DNA of 21,326 nt from Dimargaris cristalligena (lineage: Eukaryota; Kickxellomycota; Dimargaritomycetes; Dimargaritales; Dimargaritaceae): assembly GCA_027576995.1 (NCBI GenBank), contig JANBQC010000498.1:1-21326 (forward strand), written 5' to 3'. Position 1 is the first letter of the stretch. Every line of letters starts with the position of its first letter. This document shows positions 1 to 9,151 of this stretch, piece by piece. The notes beneath the pieces are model-generated. The model had not been told where the DNA came from. It was given only the letters and a program-made list of their open reading frames with translations, and ran no database searches. The translations under genes were made by a program, and so were the position numbers.

Positions 1-460
1 ATAGTAAAGTCCCAAGTATAGGACGAGCCAATCACAGAGATGGAATCAGTGGGACGGGGGAAATGAATTTCCAACAGGTTTCGCGTGATTACAATAAAAT
101 AAATATCATTCCTTTACTGGGTTCATGCTGCTTTTAAACCCACTAGACTATATTGATCCAAGAGCTGCTTATATTAAACTCGTAACTAATGAAGGATCAA
201 TTCGGATGCTTTAATGACAGTCAATAATAATAGGGAAATTCGACCTGGAGGGACGAAGATCAATGGATAAAACAGTAGGATGCAGTCACTAGCCCAGAAC
301 AGGGGATAGTGCATAGTACCCTAAATGATTAAAAGTGGGGTATTTCCAGATTACTATAAATGTAAACATTTTAATAATAATAAAAAACTGCCTGGGAAAG
401 CATGGGGTCGATCAAGAAACCAAAGGCCCGGGGTGCCAGCATAGGCAGCGGCCCAATCAG
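1..460. other. Intergenic, 3' flank of the 3D-domain gene
   Basis: I see no credible coding region here. A long plus-strand reading frame starting near 335 is the antisense shadow of the 3D-domain gene. On the minus strand an ATTAAA polyadenylation-type hexamer (370-375 on the plus strand as TTTAAT) lies about 85 bases after that gene's stop codon and may mark its 3' end. The rest is AT-rich spacer. Confidence 0.6.
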
Positions 461-1186
461 TTAATATTTGCCGAGGGTGCAGGACTGGACAACAATGTCG
501 ACTTTATTCAGCTTCAACTTGTTGTCGAGGGTTTCGTAGTTGGCCTCGTCAACGACATACCAGTCGATTTGACCGCCACCGAAGCTCCAGCTCTCGTCGT
601 CAGCGCGCACACAGCCGTTGTGCACCTTGCCATTAGGCAGCACGACTCCCTTAAACTGGGGCACAAACACGGTTTGGCCGTACTTCACATCATTGACCGC
701 AATGCTGGAATACGGCACCAGGGGGTTGTCGTTGCTACCCAGGGGGGAATCGGTTTCCTGGAAGCACATGTAGTTTTTGCAGGAGCAGCTACCCAAATTG
801 ATGTATTTTCCGTTAAGGAGACGGGCCGAGCCCTCCATCTTGGTACGGTCGGCGAAACTCTTGGTCACATGGGCCAGGGGGCGGCCGTCACAGGTGCCCA
901 ACACGACATCGCCCACGTCGGACTGCTTTTGGAACATGATCCAGTAGTAGGTCAGTTTGACTTTGCGGCCGGCGGCGGTTAGGGAATCCGCGTTATCCAT
1001 AGCGGCCTCGATGGGAGTGGTCTCGGGCGTAGGGACGGAAGTCGAGGGCAGGGGGTGCTGACTGACACCGGTGATTGAATCCACCGGGGCGACCATGGCC
1101 GTCGAAGTAGAGGGCAGCATACCCGTCGCCAGCAGAAGGGACATACCGGCCAGGAGGGACACGAAACTATTGAGTTGGATCAGCAT
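461..1186 (-). CDS. Secreted 3D-domain (double-psi beta-barrel) protein
   Basis: This gene encodes 241 residues from an ATG with A at -3. Residues 1-30 form a signal peptide: a hydrophobic stretch around SLLAGMSLLLATG followed by a small-residue cleavage zone ending STSTA. A Ser/Thr/Pro-rich linker (about 31-65) follows. The folded part runs from about 75 to the C terminus and ends in a segment typical of the 3D domain of the MltA/YuiC double-psi beta-barrel families: GC at 191-192, paired aspartates D196-D197, a Gly-rich turn (GGGQ), and D208 in an IDWY motif. These three aspartates give the family its name. Six cysteines (C99, C133, C135, C141, C192, C236) after the signal peptide suggest disulfides in an extracellular protein. 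In bacteria such domains act on peptidoglycan or are structural; fungal relatives are secreted proteins of unclear role, so I assign no enzymatic activity. A TATA box lies about 127 bp upstream. An expansin-like or RlpA-like barrel is a looser alternative. Confidence 0.75.
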   Translation of the reverse strand: MLIQLNSFVSLLAGMSLLLATGMLPSTSTAMVAPVDSITGVSQHPLPSTSVPTPETTPIEAAMDNADSLTAAGRKVKLTYYWIMFQKQSDVGDVVLGTCDGRPLAHVTKSFADRTKMEGSARLLNGKYINLGSCSCKNYMCFQETDSPLGSNDNPLVPYSSIAVNDVKYGQTVFVPQFKGVVLPNGKVHNGCVRADDESWSFGGGQIDWYVVDEANYETLDNKLKLNKVDIVVQSCTLGKY

Positions 1187-1312
1187 AGTTGCAGGGATAG
1201 ACTCGGGAAGGTTGTTTGGGGTTGAAGGATAGGGAGAAGGCAGTGGGTTCAGTGGTTCAGTGAGAGATTGAATGAAGTACTGATGGTTGATTGAAGAGAC
1301 CAGATGGTGGGG

Positions 1313-1322
1313 TTTATATATA
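1313..1322 (-). promoter_or_regulatory. TATA box of the 3D-domain gene
   Basis: On the minus strand this reads TATATATAAA and lies about 127 bases upstream of the ATG at 1186. With transcription usually starting 30-100 bases downstream of a fungal TATA box, the leader would be short. No competing TATA motif lies between it and the start codon. Confidence 0.6.
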
Positions 1323-2128
1323 CAGTCCTAACTGCCAATATTTGGCGTGGGTTCAATCAGTTTCAAGTTCTCCAGAAGTAATTTCTACCGAGGAATTAAT
1401 GATTGATCATTCACCCCCATTGTACTGATTTATTTCACAGCACCAGACTCGGAGGTCCCCCTATAGGACTGTTCATTTTTTTAGGGGATGTATTTTTGAA
1501 TGTTCATTTTGCATAGAATAAAGCGAGCCAAGTGAATTCTCAGACGAATTCTAAGAGAGAACACGCCACTAAAAAAGCAGGGGGCACTCTTCACTTAGAT
1601 TAGTCGTTTATGGTTAGACCTAGGATGAATACTGTCAACAAAGGGAGACAGGAGAGTCCGTGAGGAGTAATGATGGAACCTCAGTTGGAAGGCGCCCCTT
1701 TTTCCCAACCTTCCCCTCAGCTAGCCACAGGGGAAATTTCGTTCATTGCCCTACATCATTCAACCGGTATCCGTGCTAGGATATTCACCCACGGATATTC
1801 TTCTGTTACCTTATGCAATTAACTTTCCACTTTTTTATTTGATTTGATTTCGTCGCATACCAGGTGGTATCGGGTATTAATATTCTTGGTAATGACGCGG
1901 TGTAGGTCAAACTAATTGTTACATCCTCACGTGTGACATTGCAATTAGAAAGAGGTAGTACCTTTGTATTATTTTCGCATGAGAAATGCCGAGTAATTGT
2001 TGCCAAATGCTCGCTTTGAAGGTAAAAGACCCGGAACAATACATATATTTACTACTGATGGGCTCTAATTTGGTGGCGCTAAATTTTCGGATGTGGGTGG
2101 GGTCGACGAACTCTTTTTTGAAGTTGCC

Positions 2129-2136
2129 TGACGTCA
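2129..2136. promoter_or_regulatory. CRE/ATF-type palindrome TGACGTCA
   Basis: A perfect 8-bp TGACGTCA palindrome, the binding site of bZIP factors of the CREB/ATF/Sko1 class. It lies 22 bases before a CArG-type box in a region with no clear gene, so its target is unknown. A perfect 8-mer can occur by chance. Confidence 0.3.
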
Positions 2137-2157
2137 GTGGGACCGGCTCCTGGCTAG

Positions 2158-2167
2158 CCTAAATAGG
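2158..2167. promoter_or_regulatory. CArG-type box CCTAAATAGG
   Basis: This matches the CC(A/T)6GG consensus of SRF/Mcm1-type MADS-box factors exactly. The pairing with the nearby CRE-type site is suggestive of a promoter, but no start codon with good support lies downstream on either strand. Confidence 0.3.
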
Positions 2168-2689
2168 CGCATTTGTCGGACTAAAAGTGACAGGGTCTGG
2201 TGAGGTGGCCATAGAAGCGATCGATCCTACATGAGATAATTGATAAACAGAGAGGAGTCGGTGTGAATTAAAAGTGTCAAGTATAACTGCTTTCGGTGAA
2301 AATGGTAAAAATAAATGGGCCACATGAGCTCAGTCATTAATATAGCGTCAGTGTATCCTTCAAAAAAAAGTTCTTTTTTATATATAGCACTTTAATTTTT
2401 TGGTTCATTATCAGGTTTCTAATTGCCTGGCTAGATATTTTAGTTAGTTAGATTATGTATGCCGAGTAAGAAAATATGAGAGCGGTTCTTCTTCCCTATA
2501 TAACTATAAAGATCGTTAGGGATGCAGATTTTATTAGTTGACAAATGTTAGTTCTGTTATTTTGTTATTTACAATTCATTTAAAATCCTATAGTGTTAAA
2601 TTCCATCCGTATGTGTAATACTGGATGGCTTCTCCCTTAAAGCATTAGTGTTAGTGATGTTTCAAATGAAAAACAAACTAAACAAGGAC

Positions 2690-2724
2690 TAGTTGAATCC
2701 CCCATTGGCGGGGATTGACAACTA
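2690..2724. repeat. Imperfect inverted repeat
   Basis: AATCCCC (2696-2702) pairs with GGGGATT (2710-2716) around a seven-base loop. The stem continues as TAGTTG (2690-2695) with CAACTA (2719-2724), separated on one side by a two-base GA bulge. It occurs once, so it is not part of an array. Function unknown. Confidence 0.5.
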
Positions 2725-3118
2725 CTATTAATTAATAATAAAACATAGTGGAATGTATGACTCTGCACTTGTTACCATTATATAATGTGTGTCATTTATT
2801 GACACATTTGCTTTACCTATACAGTATTAAAGTGTAATGGGGTCTTATTCTTGGAGCCAGATTGGTAAAGTGCACATAATTATATAGGGGTATGTAGATA
2901 ACCCAATTTTTATTTGCCTGCGCAATTGAGTTCAACAGCATACCATCATATATTTTCTTCAATTCATAATGTAAGTCGAAGGAGAGGTGGCTATCGGAAG
3001 GGGAGGCGGTCATCCGCTCAAATCGAGAATCACCAATTACCCATCGAAAGGAGGGTGCGGGCTAACCGCGTAGTTAATAGAGAGAAACACAAAGACTCTT
3101 CTCTTCAACCCAGCCAAC

Positions 3119-3139
3119 TGTTCATTGTTCATTGTTCAT
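3119..3139 (+). repeat. Three tandem copies of TGTTCAT
   Basis: Three perfect, contiguous copies of a 7-bp unit. It is probably a simple microsatellite produced by replication slippage; no gene context was recognised. Confidence 0.8.
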
Positions 3140-3935
3140 CTATTATATTAATGTAAATGTAATCTTTTCTAATGCCGCTTTTCCAGCTTAATTGATAGCA
3201 GACACTGTTGTGTAGTCAACCGCGAACCATACGCACACACTATGCTACTCCTCCCGCTCTATTTCACAACCAGCCAGTGCATAATGGTTCGACCCCCGTT
3301 AATACAAACTTATTTATAGATATGATTACCACCCCCTCCATTTCTCACTCTCTGCCTATCCTTTGAGCAACAGACAAAGTCGAAATGCCAGTATAATTTA
3401 AACTAAGCCCCCATCTCCTCCTCCGAGTCACGGTTTACCTGTTTTTCAAACCCTCTGGCATCTCAAGAGAAGCCCAATTGTCTTATAAAACACCGCCAAA
3501 GAGAATATAAGGCGAATCGTCCCCTTTATTAAGTACACTACGCCTCACTAAATAATTGCACTTCTTATTGTGCTCAATACGGCCAATCCTCATGTAAAGA
3601 TTTGACAGGCATGTCTTAACGGCTGATGTTACTCGGATGATAGCCTACGGATATTCTAGAGTTGCAGGAAGGGGGTCACAAGATGATAGACAATTTCCGG
3701 CATACCAACGGGCAAACCCCCAGTCTTAAGTCTTATCACTAAGTGGTATTTTATTTCTTGCAGCCTGGTATCTCCAACTTGACTTCATTCCCCCGGCTTT
3801 GTATGTCGTAACAGAACAATGTCTAGCACTGATCGACTAGGCCTTGCTAAAAAACTAATCAGAAAATCTTATTTTTCAGCACTACATGGCCAACTTATCC
3901 ATTTGCACGGAGTGCAATTGACCACTTCAGTTTTG

Positions 3936-3944
3936 CATAAATAG
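3936..3944 (+). promoter_or_regulatory. TATA-like box of the short secreted-peptide gene
   Basis: CATAAATAG lies about 150 bases upstream of the ATG at 4093. A leader rich in C, T and A with almost no G follows (about 3960-4092), as is common in the 5' untranslated regions of well-expressed fungal genes. There is no ATG between the box and 4093. Confidence 0.5.
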
Positions 3945-4092
3945 TCGGCCGGGTGGCCTATTAATTGCTTCACATCACACTACTCCACTTCCTTCCCATT
4001 CTAACACCAACAGAATCATCTGTCGCCATTTGCCACCCCACGCCATTATTACCTGAACTCTCATCCCCCCACATTACTAAACTTCACCAACT

Positions 4093-4239
4093 ATGCGTTG
4101 CTATACTTTGACCTGCCTCCTGGTTGTTGCTGCCTGCTACTATAGTGTATCCGGCGCTATCTTTGGTGCTGGTCATGCTAGTACGATGAGATGTAAGGCA
4201 ATGATTCCAAGCTGCATGGGTCCCGCACGGAAACTCTAA
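4093..4239 (+). CDS. Short secreted cysteine-containing peptide
   Basis: A 48-residue ORF that gene finders with a 60-residue cut-off would miss. The N terminus is a typical signal peptide: MRCYTLT, then a hydrophobic core CLLVVAACYYSV, and a likely cleavage site after SGA (residue 22). The predicted mature peptide has about 26 residues, with two cysteines six residues apart (C34 and C41) that could close one disulfide loop, and a basic ARKL end. A TATA-like box lies 150 bases upstream with a C/T-rich leader, and overlapping AATAAA signals follow at 4373-4382, so the whole transcription unit looks complete. I do not recognise the family. It could be an effector-like, antimicrobial or signalling peptide, but that is inference. 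A GTAAGG at 4193 could act as a splice donor and shorten the C terminus. A long frame on the opposite strand (4084-4323) is its shadow. Confidence 0.55.
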   Translation: MRCYTLTCLLVVAACYYSVSGAIFGAGHASTMRCKAMIPSCMGPARKL

Positions 4240-4372
4240 AAACGAGATCCGTTGACAATCAATTGGACTCTGACTGGTTGGCATTTTATACTCATGTACC
4301 ACTGCCTTTCGTTGATGGGCCACACTCCATTGCCCATGTGTCGCATAGTCGACATCCCTATAACCTCATCCA

Positions 4373-4382
4373 AATAAATAAA
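4373..4382 (+). terminator. Overlapping AATAAA polyadenylation signals
   Basis: Two overlapping AATAAA hexamers (4373-4378 and 4377-4382) lie about 135 bases after the stop codon of the short secreted-peptide gene. Their position fits the 3' end of that transcript. Confidence 0.5.
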
Positions 4383-4941
4383 GTTTGCTGAACCTGACTT
4401 TTTGACAGCAGAGCTTCGAATATACACCCATACAAATTAACTGTTTGGTTAACTAATGATCTGGTTGAGGCCACAGTAGCTAACCAAGGCCAGTAAATAA
4501 TATAGAGGCAAAATTAACTGGTGGAAAATAAACTTTTCTTAGAGAAGCAGGGGGTAGGATGTACTTAACTACTTGACAAGGTCATATATATTCCTCCCAC
4601 TATAAACCCCATGGCCTCACCATACCAGGGTCTAAAGAATGGTTCCGCCTGTCACTATATCTACTTGTATTGCCATTTGACCACCAACTGTATCAACTAT
4701 ATTGACCATAGTGTCACCCAAGTTAACCACTCTTAGTCCATCAAGAGTCCCAGGGATAGGCTTCTAATGGTAGGTGGGGTTTAGACTTAGCTAAGTGGGC
4801 TACTAGTATTAGGATAAGGGTGTAGTACTAATCAATAAAGGACAAGTGCAGGTAAATGTCAGGGACATGTAGTAGGCATACTTACTAGTTAGTACAAGGG
4901 GGGTGAGTATATATAGAGTTTATTGAGGTAAACTGGGGGAT

Positions 4942-5133
4942 ATGAATAAGCTAAGGTTTGAACCAGTCCCAGGAGGGCCTGGTTATATATATACAGGGAT
5001 GGCTCCAGAGGGAGGTCCCAAGGGAAATACTACTAAGACTAAGGTGTGGATAAGTAAAGAATCTGACTGGATGGCTTTGCATTGGGAAGAATCTCATGGG
5101 AACTGGAAGAGTCTTGGATCAGCACTTGAGTGA
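4942..5133 (+). CDS. Small hypothetical ORF (doubtful)
   Basis: A 63-codon ATG-to-TGA frame with a TATATATAG motif only about 30 bases before its start. The predicted product is Gly/Pro-rich at the N terminus (PVPGGPGYIYTG) and Trp/Lys/Glu-rich toward the C terminus, with no signal peptide, membrane segment or family I recognise. It could be a real short gene, a remnant of a degraded element or a chance frame; I lean to chance or remnant. Confidence 0.2.
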   Translation: MNKLRFEPVPGGPGYIYTGMAPEGGPKGNTTKTKVWISKESDWMALHWEESHGNWKSLGSALE

Positions 5134-6115
5134 TTAGTATGAAGTAGTAACGTCTGGTTGGGAAAGGTTATATGATAAAGCTGATCCCATATTAAGGGGT
5201 GTGCCCTAGGAAAGCTTGATATAATACAATAAGGCTTAATTTAGTTTGTATCTATACCCAGTGGATTAAGGTGGATTAGATAGTCTTATAATAAGTCAGT
5301 ATATTTCAAAATGAGAACCTATCAGGCTGCATGGCTACAGTATGGTCCATTATATATAGTAGTAGCATGTCCACTCCCTGAATAGCAATATCCCTTCTCA
5401 AATTATTTCTACACTCCTATAGTCTGGCTTCCTAATAGGACTGCTAACTGAATACATGGTTGTATATATGTGTTGGCATCGGGATCATCTAATCCACTGC
5501 TAGGATTCAAAACACAGGTTAGCGTGCCCTGCTCAAGTGTAGAGCACTGGGACATGGATGGTGGTGTACCCGGGCTGGACGAAGGTGGGATGCTAGGTCC
5601 AAAGGAATGAATGGGGAGGCACGACATTAAAGAGAAAGTGTTAAGTGTTTTTGTATTTTGAGTGAAGAAATAAGTAAATTATTTGTTTTTATTGTTTTTA
5701 TATGGTAGTAATCGTGAAGAAAATAGGAATTATGAACAAAATATTGTTTTCCGTTGCAGGAAGAGGGCTCCCCGAACAGAGGTCGCAAATCCGTCATTAT
5801 AAATAACACAGAATCTCATTAACAGGTTTGAATACCGTCATAATATCATCACAACATATGGTCGTTAGCATGGATATAAAATAACAAAACGGGAGTTGAC
5901 GTCCCAAAAGGTATGGAATATTTCTCATGAAATTCGTCATATCAGCTGTAGTCGTTAGTATTTGATAAGAAAAAAAACAGCTGTAAGCATTGTAGTTTTT
6001 ATAATCGTCAGTTCAACATAAGAATCGGTGGATAAATTGATAGCCGGATGGTAAAGGCTGTCAGCCAACATTCTCACAGCACTACATATAGGGCAGTACA
6101 TTAATAACTTATTAC

Positions 6116-6177
6116 TACTTCAACACACTATAATAGCCACCCTGGTATACCACCTGAAGTATCCTTACTTCAACACA
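6116..6177 (+). repeat. 12-bp direct repeat, 50 bases apart
   Basis: TACTTCAACACA occurs at 6116-6127 and again at 6166-6177. The intervening DNA is unique spacer. It may be a chance or slippage duplication. Confidence 0.7.
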
Positions 6178-6414
6178 ATACTGCTATTAAAGATATTCGA
6201 CCCACCCCTTGACTCATCGAACATCCATTGTTAACGTGGTTTAGTTAATTTTACAGGCAAGTGGCTCTCTTGAACCAATTATGCAAGGCCCCGAGTTAGT
6301 GGGATGCCTGTTATCAGGCTAGAATAGTACATCAGTCCTAACTTCTTTAACTATCCGATTAGCCATTGGAGTCATGGAGAGAACAACCCAAAGTATCCTA
6401 CAACTTTGTAGAAT

Positions 6415-6420
6415 TTTATT
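6415..6420 (-). terminator. AATAAA polyadenylation signal of TRL1
   Basis: On the minus strand an AATAAA lies about 80 bases after the TRL1 stop codon, a normal distance for a fungal 3' end. Confidence 0.5.
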
Positions 6421-6500
6421 CGGGGAAAATATTAATATATTCGCCATTGTAAATGTAAACCAATTCCCTCTATTAATTTTAGGATTTCTTCGCAGCTGAT

Positions 6501-9068
6501 TTAGAGATACTTAAAGAGATATCCGGTAAGGTTCAGAGGGGGGTCCAGTCGGACAATTTTAAACTCACCGCCACCCACCGGCTCGGATTGCGTGGGAGCA
6601 GCCGAGGTTTGTTGCTCTAAATACCGGTCCAGGGACCCGTGGGTCTGTTTTAGTTTAACAAGGGCGGAACTGGCCAAGAAAGGCTTCACGGAGCTCGAGG
6701 CCGTTCCCACCGTAACATGTAGACCACGGTGTCCCGGGACGACATAGCTATCCACATTAGGGCCCTGCAGATGGGAGACATGACAAACCATGAGGTCTTC
6801 ATTCCAGACAACATAGTCAACTGATATGCTGGTGATGGAATGGGAGGGTTGGGCCCACAGTTTCTCGTATGCTTCGAAGAGCTCCCTATTGGCAGGCGAG
6901 CCCTTCATATCCAGGGAATGGATCAGGGTTAAATGGTGCTGGCCTGGCAAGCGCTCGGTCTTCTTTAAATCCGCGAGCTTTTCCAGGCAGGTGTCGACTG
7001 CCGTTGGCGATTGCGACCGTTTCTCCCGCAGTGCCTGCTCAAGCCGGGGTCCCAGGTCCTCCTCGATCTTAATTCCAAAATAGGACGCTGCTTGTTTCAT
7101 TGGTTTGCCCTTGACCTCCTTCCGCACCGTAGGATGGTAGCCAAAGGCCACCTCCATGGCATGGTCCAATTCCTTCGGCGTTACCGCTGGGAAGTCCATT
7201 TTGTCGATTAGGAAATCGACTGTAACCCCTAAGTTGGTCCGGGTCTCGGCGAAAGGGTCCAAAATCACCGCCTGGGTAATCAAATGATCGGCCCCCGAGT
7301 CGTTATCGAAGGGATGGAAGCCCTTGAGGAACGACCACATTACTGTTTCGAAATTCTGCGTACGACCGGGGGTTAGGGACTGGTGGTTTTCACCGCGCTG
7401 GCGGATACGCTGGGAGGTGGCTTTGAACACCTTCTCTCCGTCCACCTGGTCGACGTTCCAGTAGAGCGCGACAAACCGGCAGTTGGGGTATACTGAACTG
7501 ACCTCGCGGGTGAGTGCCTCCCGGTGCTGAGCAAGGTGGTTATTGCGGTCGGCAATTACCACGTCGTGGTGCACTAATTCGTTGAGAATGGCCTGGTGAA
7601 AGGCCTCGGGCCCCCCTCGCTTCACGGTGATGTTGTCATTCTGGACGTGCCCGCAGGACGGGTAGAGATGGGTCAATGCGGTAGCCAGGGTGGTCTTGCC
7701 ACAGCCAATGGTGGCAATGGGGATCAAGACGGTTTTGCGTGGTGCATCTGGGTGTACGTCGATGTCCAGGGAATGGCCAGAAGACTTGAGGTGGGTCAAG
7801 AAGGCATTGCGGGCGGCGATAATTCCCTGGTTGCGCAAAAAGCCGGGGCCCCGGGTGGGGTCTTGGGATAAATACCCCCGGATCCACTGGGCGTAGGCCC
7901 GGCTTAGGGGATACTGGGTTCGGAACGGTTTTCTCGAAATGATTCGCTTGGTGATTTCCCGCCATTCCCGATACATCAGGTACGGCTCATCATACTTAAT
8001 TTTGTACATAAAATCCTGGCCTGTGGCCTTCTCGCGGCAGCGAACCACGAACCCTTCCACCGCACGACCGTCCAAAGCCTGGGCCTGGCGAATCTCGTCG
8101 GCGAATGCCTTCACATCGGTATGCGTGGATTCGGTGAAGTAGCCGGTACGGTGAAACCCGAACACATCGGCCACCCGAGTCACCAATTCCGAGGGCCAGG
8201 TGTGGAGGTCACGGGTATTGCGGTTAATACCGTGCAGGTATAAACCACGCCGCCGGTCGGTGTATTCCAAAATATGCTCCTCAAATTCGTCGTCACAAAG
8301 TTCAAAGACGGCAGTGCTACGGTGGCCCCATAAAAACTCGGCCAATTCGGCCTCGGTTCGGCCTATTTCCTGTAAATGACGGGTGACCCACCGGCGGCCC
8401 ACTTGCGAATGGGAGTACTGGGCATCTTTGCCGGGACCCACGGCATGTTTACTAGTTACCAGCAGGGTGGAGGCATCCAGGGCCGCCACTAGAATTAAGC
8501 ACCCATTTTCCTTGACCGTGAGTTCATAAGGGCCTTCGGTTTCGGCAGCTAGCCAATCGTCTTTCGTTTTGGGCACTTCGCCGGTATTGAAGAACTTATC
8601 GTAGCCGCGGGCCACAATGTCGTAGGTGAAGGCGGGGTCGGGCGAAGGGCGGGTGAACAGCCCCCGGGCCAGAGTAGGGAAGGGACAGGGGTCCCGCTTG
8701 TACATGTACTCGGTGAAGTGCCAACTAGAGATGGGAACGGACGCTTCCGGAACTGAGTACTCGGTGCGACGGATCCCCCGGTTAAGCTTTTTGGCGCGGC
8801 CTTCGGACACAATGGCCGTAAGCTCCTTAACAATCTGGTCAGCGGCCTTTCGGTCCGCCTCCAGCGGAACTGATGGGGTCTGGCTCCACAGGGCCTGGAC
8901 TTCGGGGTGACGCTCGGTCAGCATGGTACGTGGGCTACTGTGCCAATGGATAAGGCGGGTAGTCGCGCGGGGTAGGTAAATGGGTTGAGAGCCTGGGTGA
9001 AGCTTTGGAAATGGTAATGCGCGATACGTGGGGAAACGTCGGGAGCGAAGAAGGACACGCCAAAGCAT
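6501..9068 (-). CDS. TRL1: tRNA ligase Trl1 (ligase, kinase and cyclic phosphodiesterase)
   Basis: This enzyme joins tRNA halves after intron removal and, in studied fungi, the HAC1-type mRNA of the unfolded protein response. It heals the ends with cyclic phosphodiesterase and kinase activities and then seals them. The three domains are visible in order (counting from the ATG at 9068). The N-terminal adenylyltransferase has the nucleotidyl lysine in KENG (K186) and a motif V-like YKIKY (355-359). The central polynucleotide kinase has a P-loop GCGKT (455-459), followed by QNDNI and DRNNH. The C-terminal 2H phosphoesterase has HLTL (712-715) and HVTV (784-787). Length from this ATG is 855 residues, against about 827 in Saccharomyces. 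A second ATG at 8924 gives 807 residues and has the better context (A at -3). The first 48 residues are Arg-rich with no acidic residue, like a mitochondrial presequence. No intron is needed. An upstream GTG at 9089 is open in frame but not a likely start. Confidence 0.95.
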   Translation of the reverse strand: MLWRVLLRSRRFPTYRALPFPKLHPGSQPIYLPRATTRLIHWHSSPRTMLTERHPEVQALWSQTPSVPLEADRKAADQIVKELTAIVSEGRAKKLNRGIRRTEYSVPEASVPISSWHFTEYMYKRDPCPFPTLARGLFTRPSPDPAFTYDIVARGYDKFFNTGEVPKTKDDWLAAETEGPYELTVKENGCLILVAALDASTLLVTSKHAVGPGKDAQYSHSQVGRRWVTRHLQEIGRTEAELAEFLWGHRSTAVFELCDDEFEEHILEYTDRRRGLYLHGINRNTRDLHTWPSELVTRVADVFGFHRTGYFTESTHTDVKAFADEIRQAQALDGRAVEGFVVRCREKATGQDFMYKIKYDEPYLMYREWREITKRIISRKPFRTQYPLSRAYAQWIRGYLSQDPTRGPGFLRNQGIIAARNAFLTHLKSSGHSLDIDVHPDAPRKTVLIPIATIGCGKTTLATALTHLYPSCGHVQNDNITVKRGGPEAFHQAILNELVHHDVVIADRNNHLAQHREALTREVSSVYPNCRFVALYWNVDQVDGEKVFKATSQRIRQRGENHQSLTPGRTQNFETVMWSFLKGFHPFDNDSGADHLITQAVILDPFAETRTNLGVTVDFLIDKMDFPAVTPKELDHAMEVAFGYHPTVRKEVKGKPMKQAASYFGIKIEEDLGPRLEQALREKRSQSPTAVDTCLEKLADLKKTERLPGQHHLTLIHSLDMKGSPANRELFEAYEKLWAQPSHSITSISVDYVVWNEDLMVCHVSHLQGPNVDSYVVPGHRGLHVTVGTASSSVKPFLASSALVKLKQTHGSLDRYLEQQTSAAPTQSEPVGGGEFKIVRLDPPLNLTGYLFKYL

Positions 9069-9151
9069 AAGCCAAAATAAAGGGACCACCGAGAGTTAGT
9101 AAGGAAATGTCGAATCAAGTAGCTGTTAACTGAGAGTGTGGTTGAAAAGGC

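Larger units (their letters stand above)
1187..4092. other. Long gene-poor spacer with scattered motifs
   Basis: About 2.9 kb without a gene I can support. It contains a CRE-type palindrome and a CArG-type box near 2130-2167, an A/T hairpin at 2364-2379, an imperfect hairpin at 2690-2724, a 7-bp tandem repeat at 3119-3139 and the promoter of the short secreted-peptide gene at its right end. Two minus-strand reading frames (1806-2039, no ATG start; 2813-3013, ATG start, 66 codons) have no recognisable domain or signal peptide, and I regard both as chance frames. Confidence 0.5.
4383..6414. other. Gene-poor spacer
   Basis: About 2 kb with no gene I can support strongly. It contains a weak 63-codon ORF at 4942-5133, listed separately, and a 72-codon minus-strand ATG frame at 5409-5627 preceded by a TATA-like CATATAAAA near 5695-5705 but with no signal peptide, domain or good start context. 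Near the right end are a 12-bp direct repeat (6116-6177) and the 3' signal of TRL1. Base composition around 4560-5300 differs from the flanks and might mark an old, degraded mobile element, but no terminal repeat or recognisable protein remains. Confidence 0.4.

Noticed and set aside
335..982. Long 215-codon plus-strand reading frame
   Set aside because: It is antisense to the 3D-domain gene, starts from a non-ATG codon and has low-complexity His/Gly/Val-rich composition typical of a shadow frame.
2696..2716. Hairpin as a CRISPR repeat
   Set aside because: It occurs once, with no second copy, spacer pattern or cas genes, in a eukaryotic context.
3282..3296. GGTTCGACCCC as a tRNA B box
   Set aside because: It matches the B-box consensus, but no A box or acceptor-stem pairing lies at the right distance upstream.
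4951..4965. GGTTCAAACC on the minus strand as a tRNA B box
   Set aside because: No A box or cloverleaf could be found upstream on that strand.
5409..5627. 72-codon minus-strand ATG frame with a TATA-like box upstream
   Set aside because: The start context is poor (T at -3), there is no signal peptide or domain, and composition is Ser/Pro-rich; not enough to call a gene.
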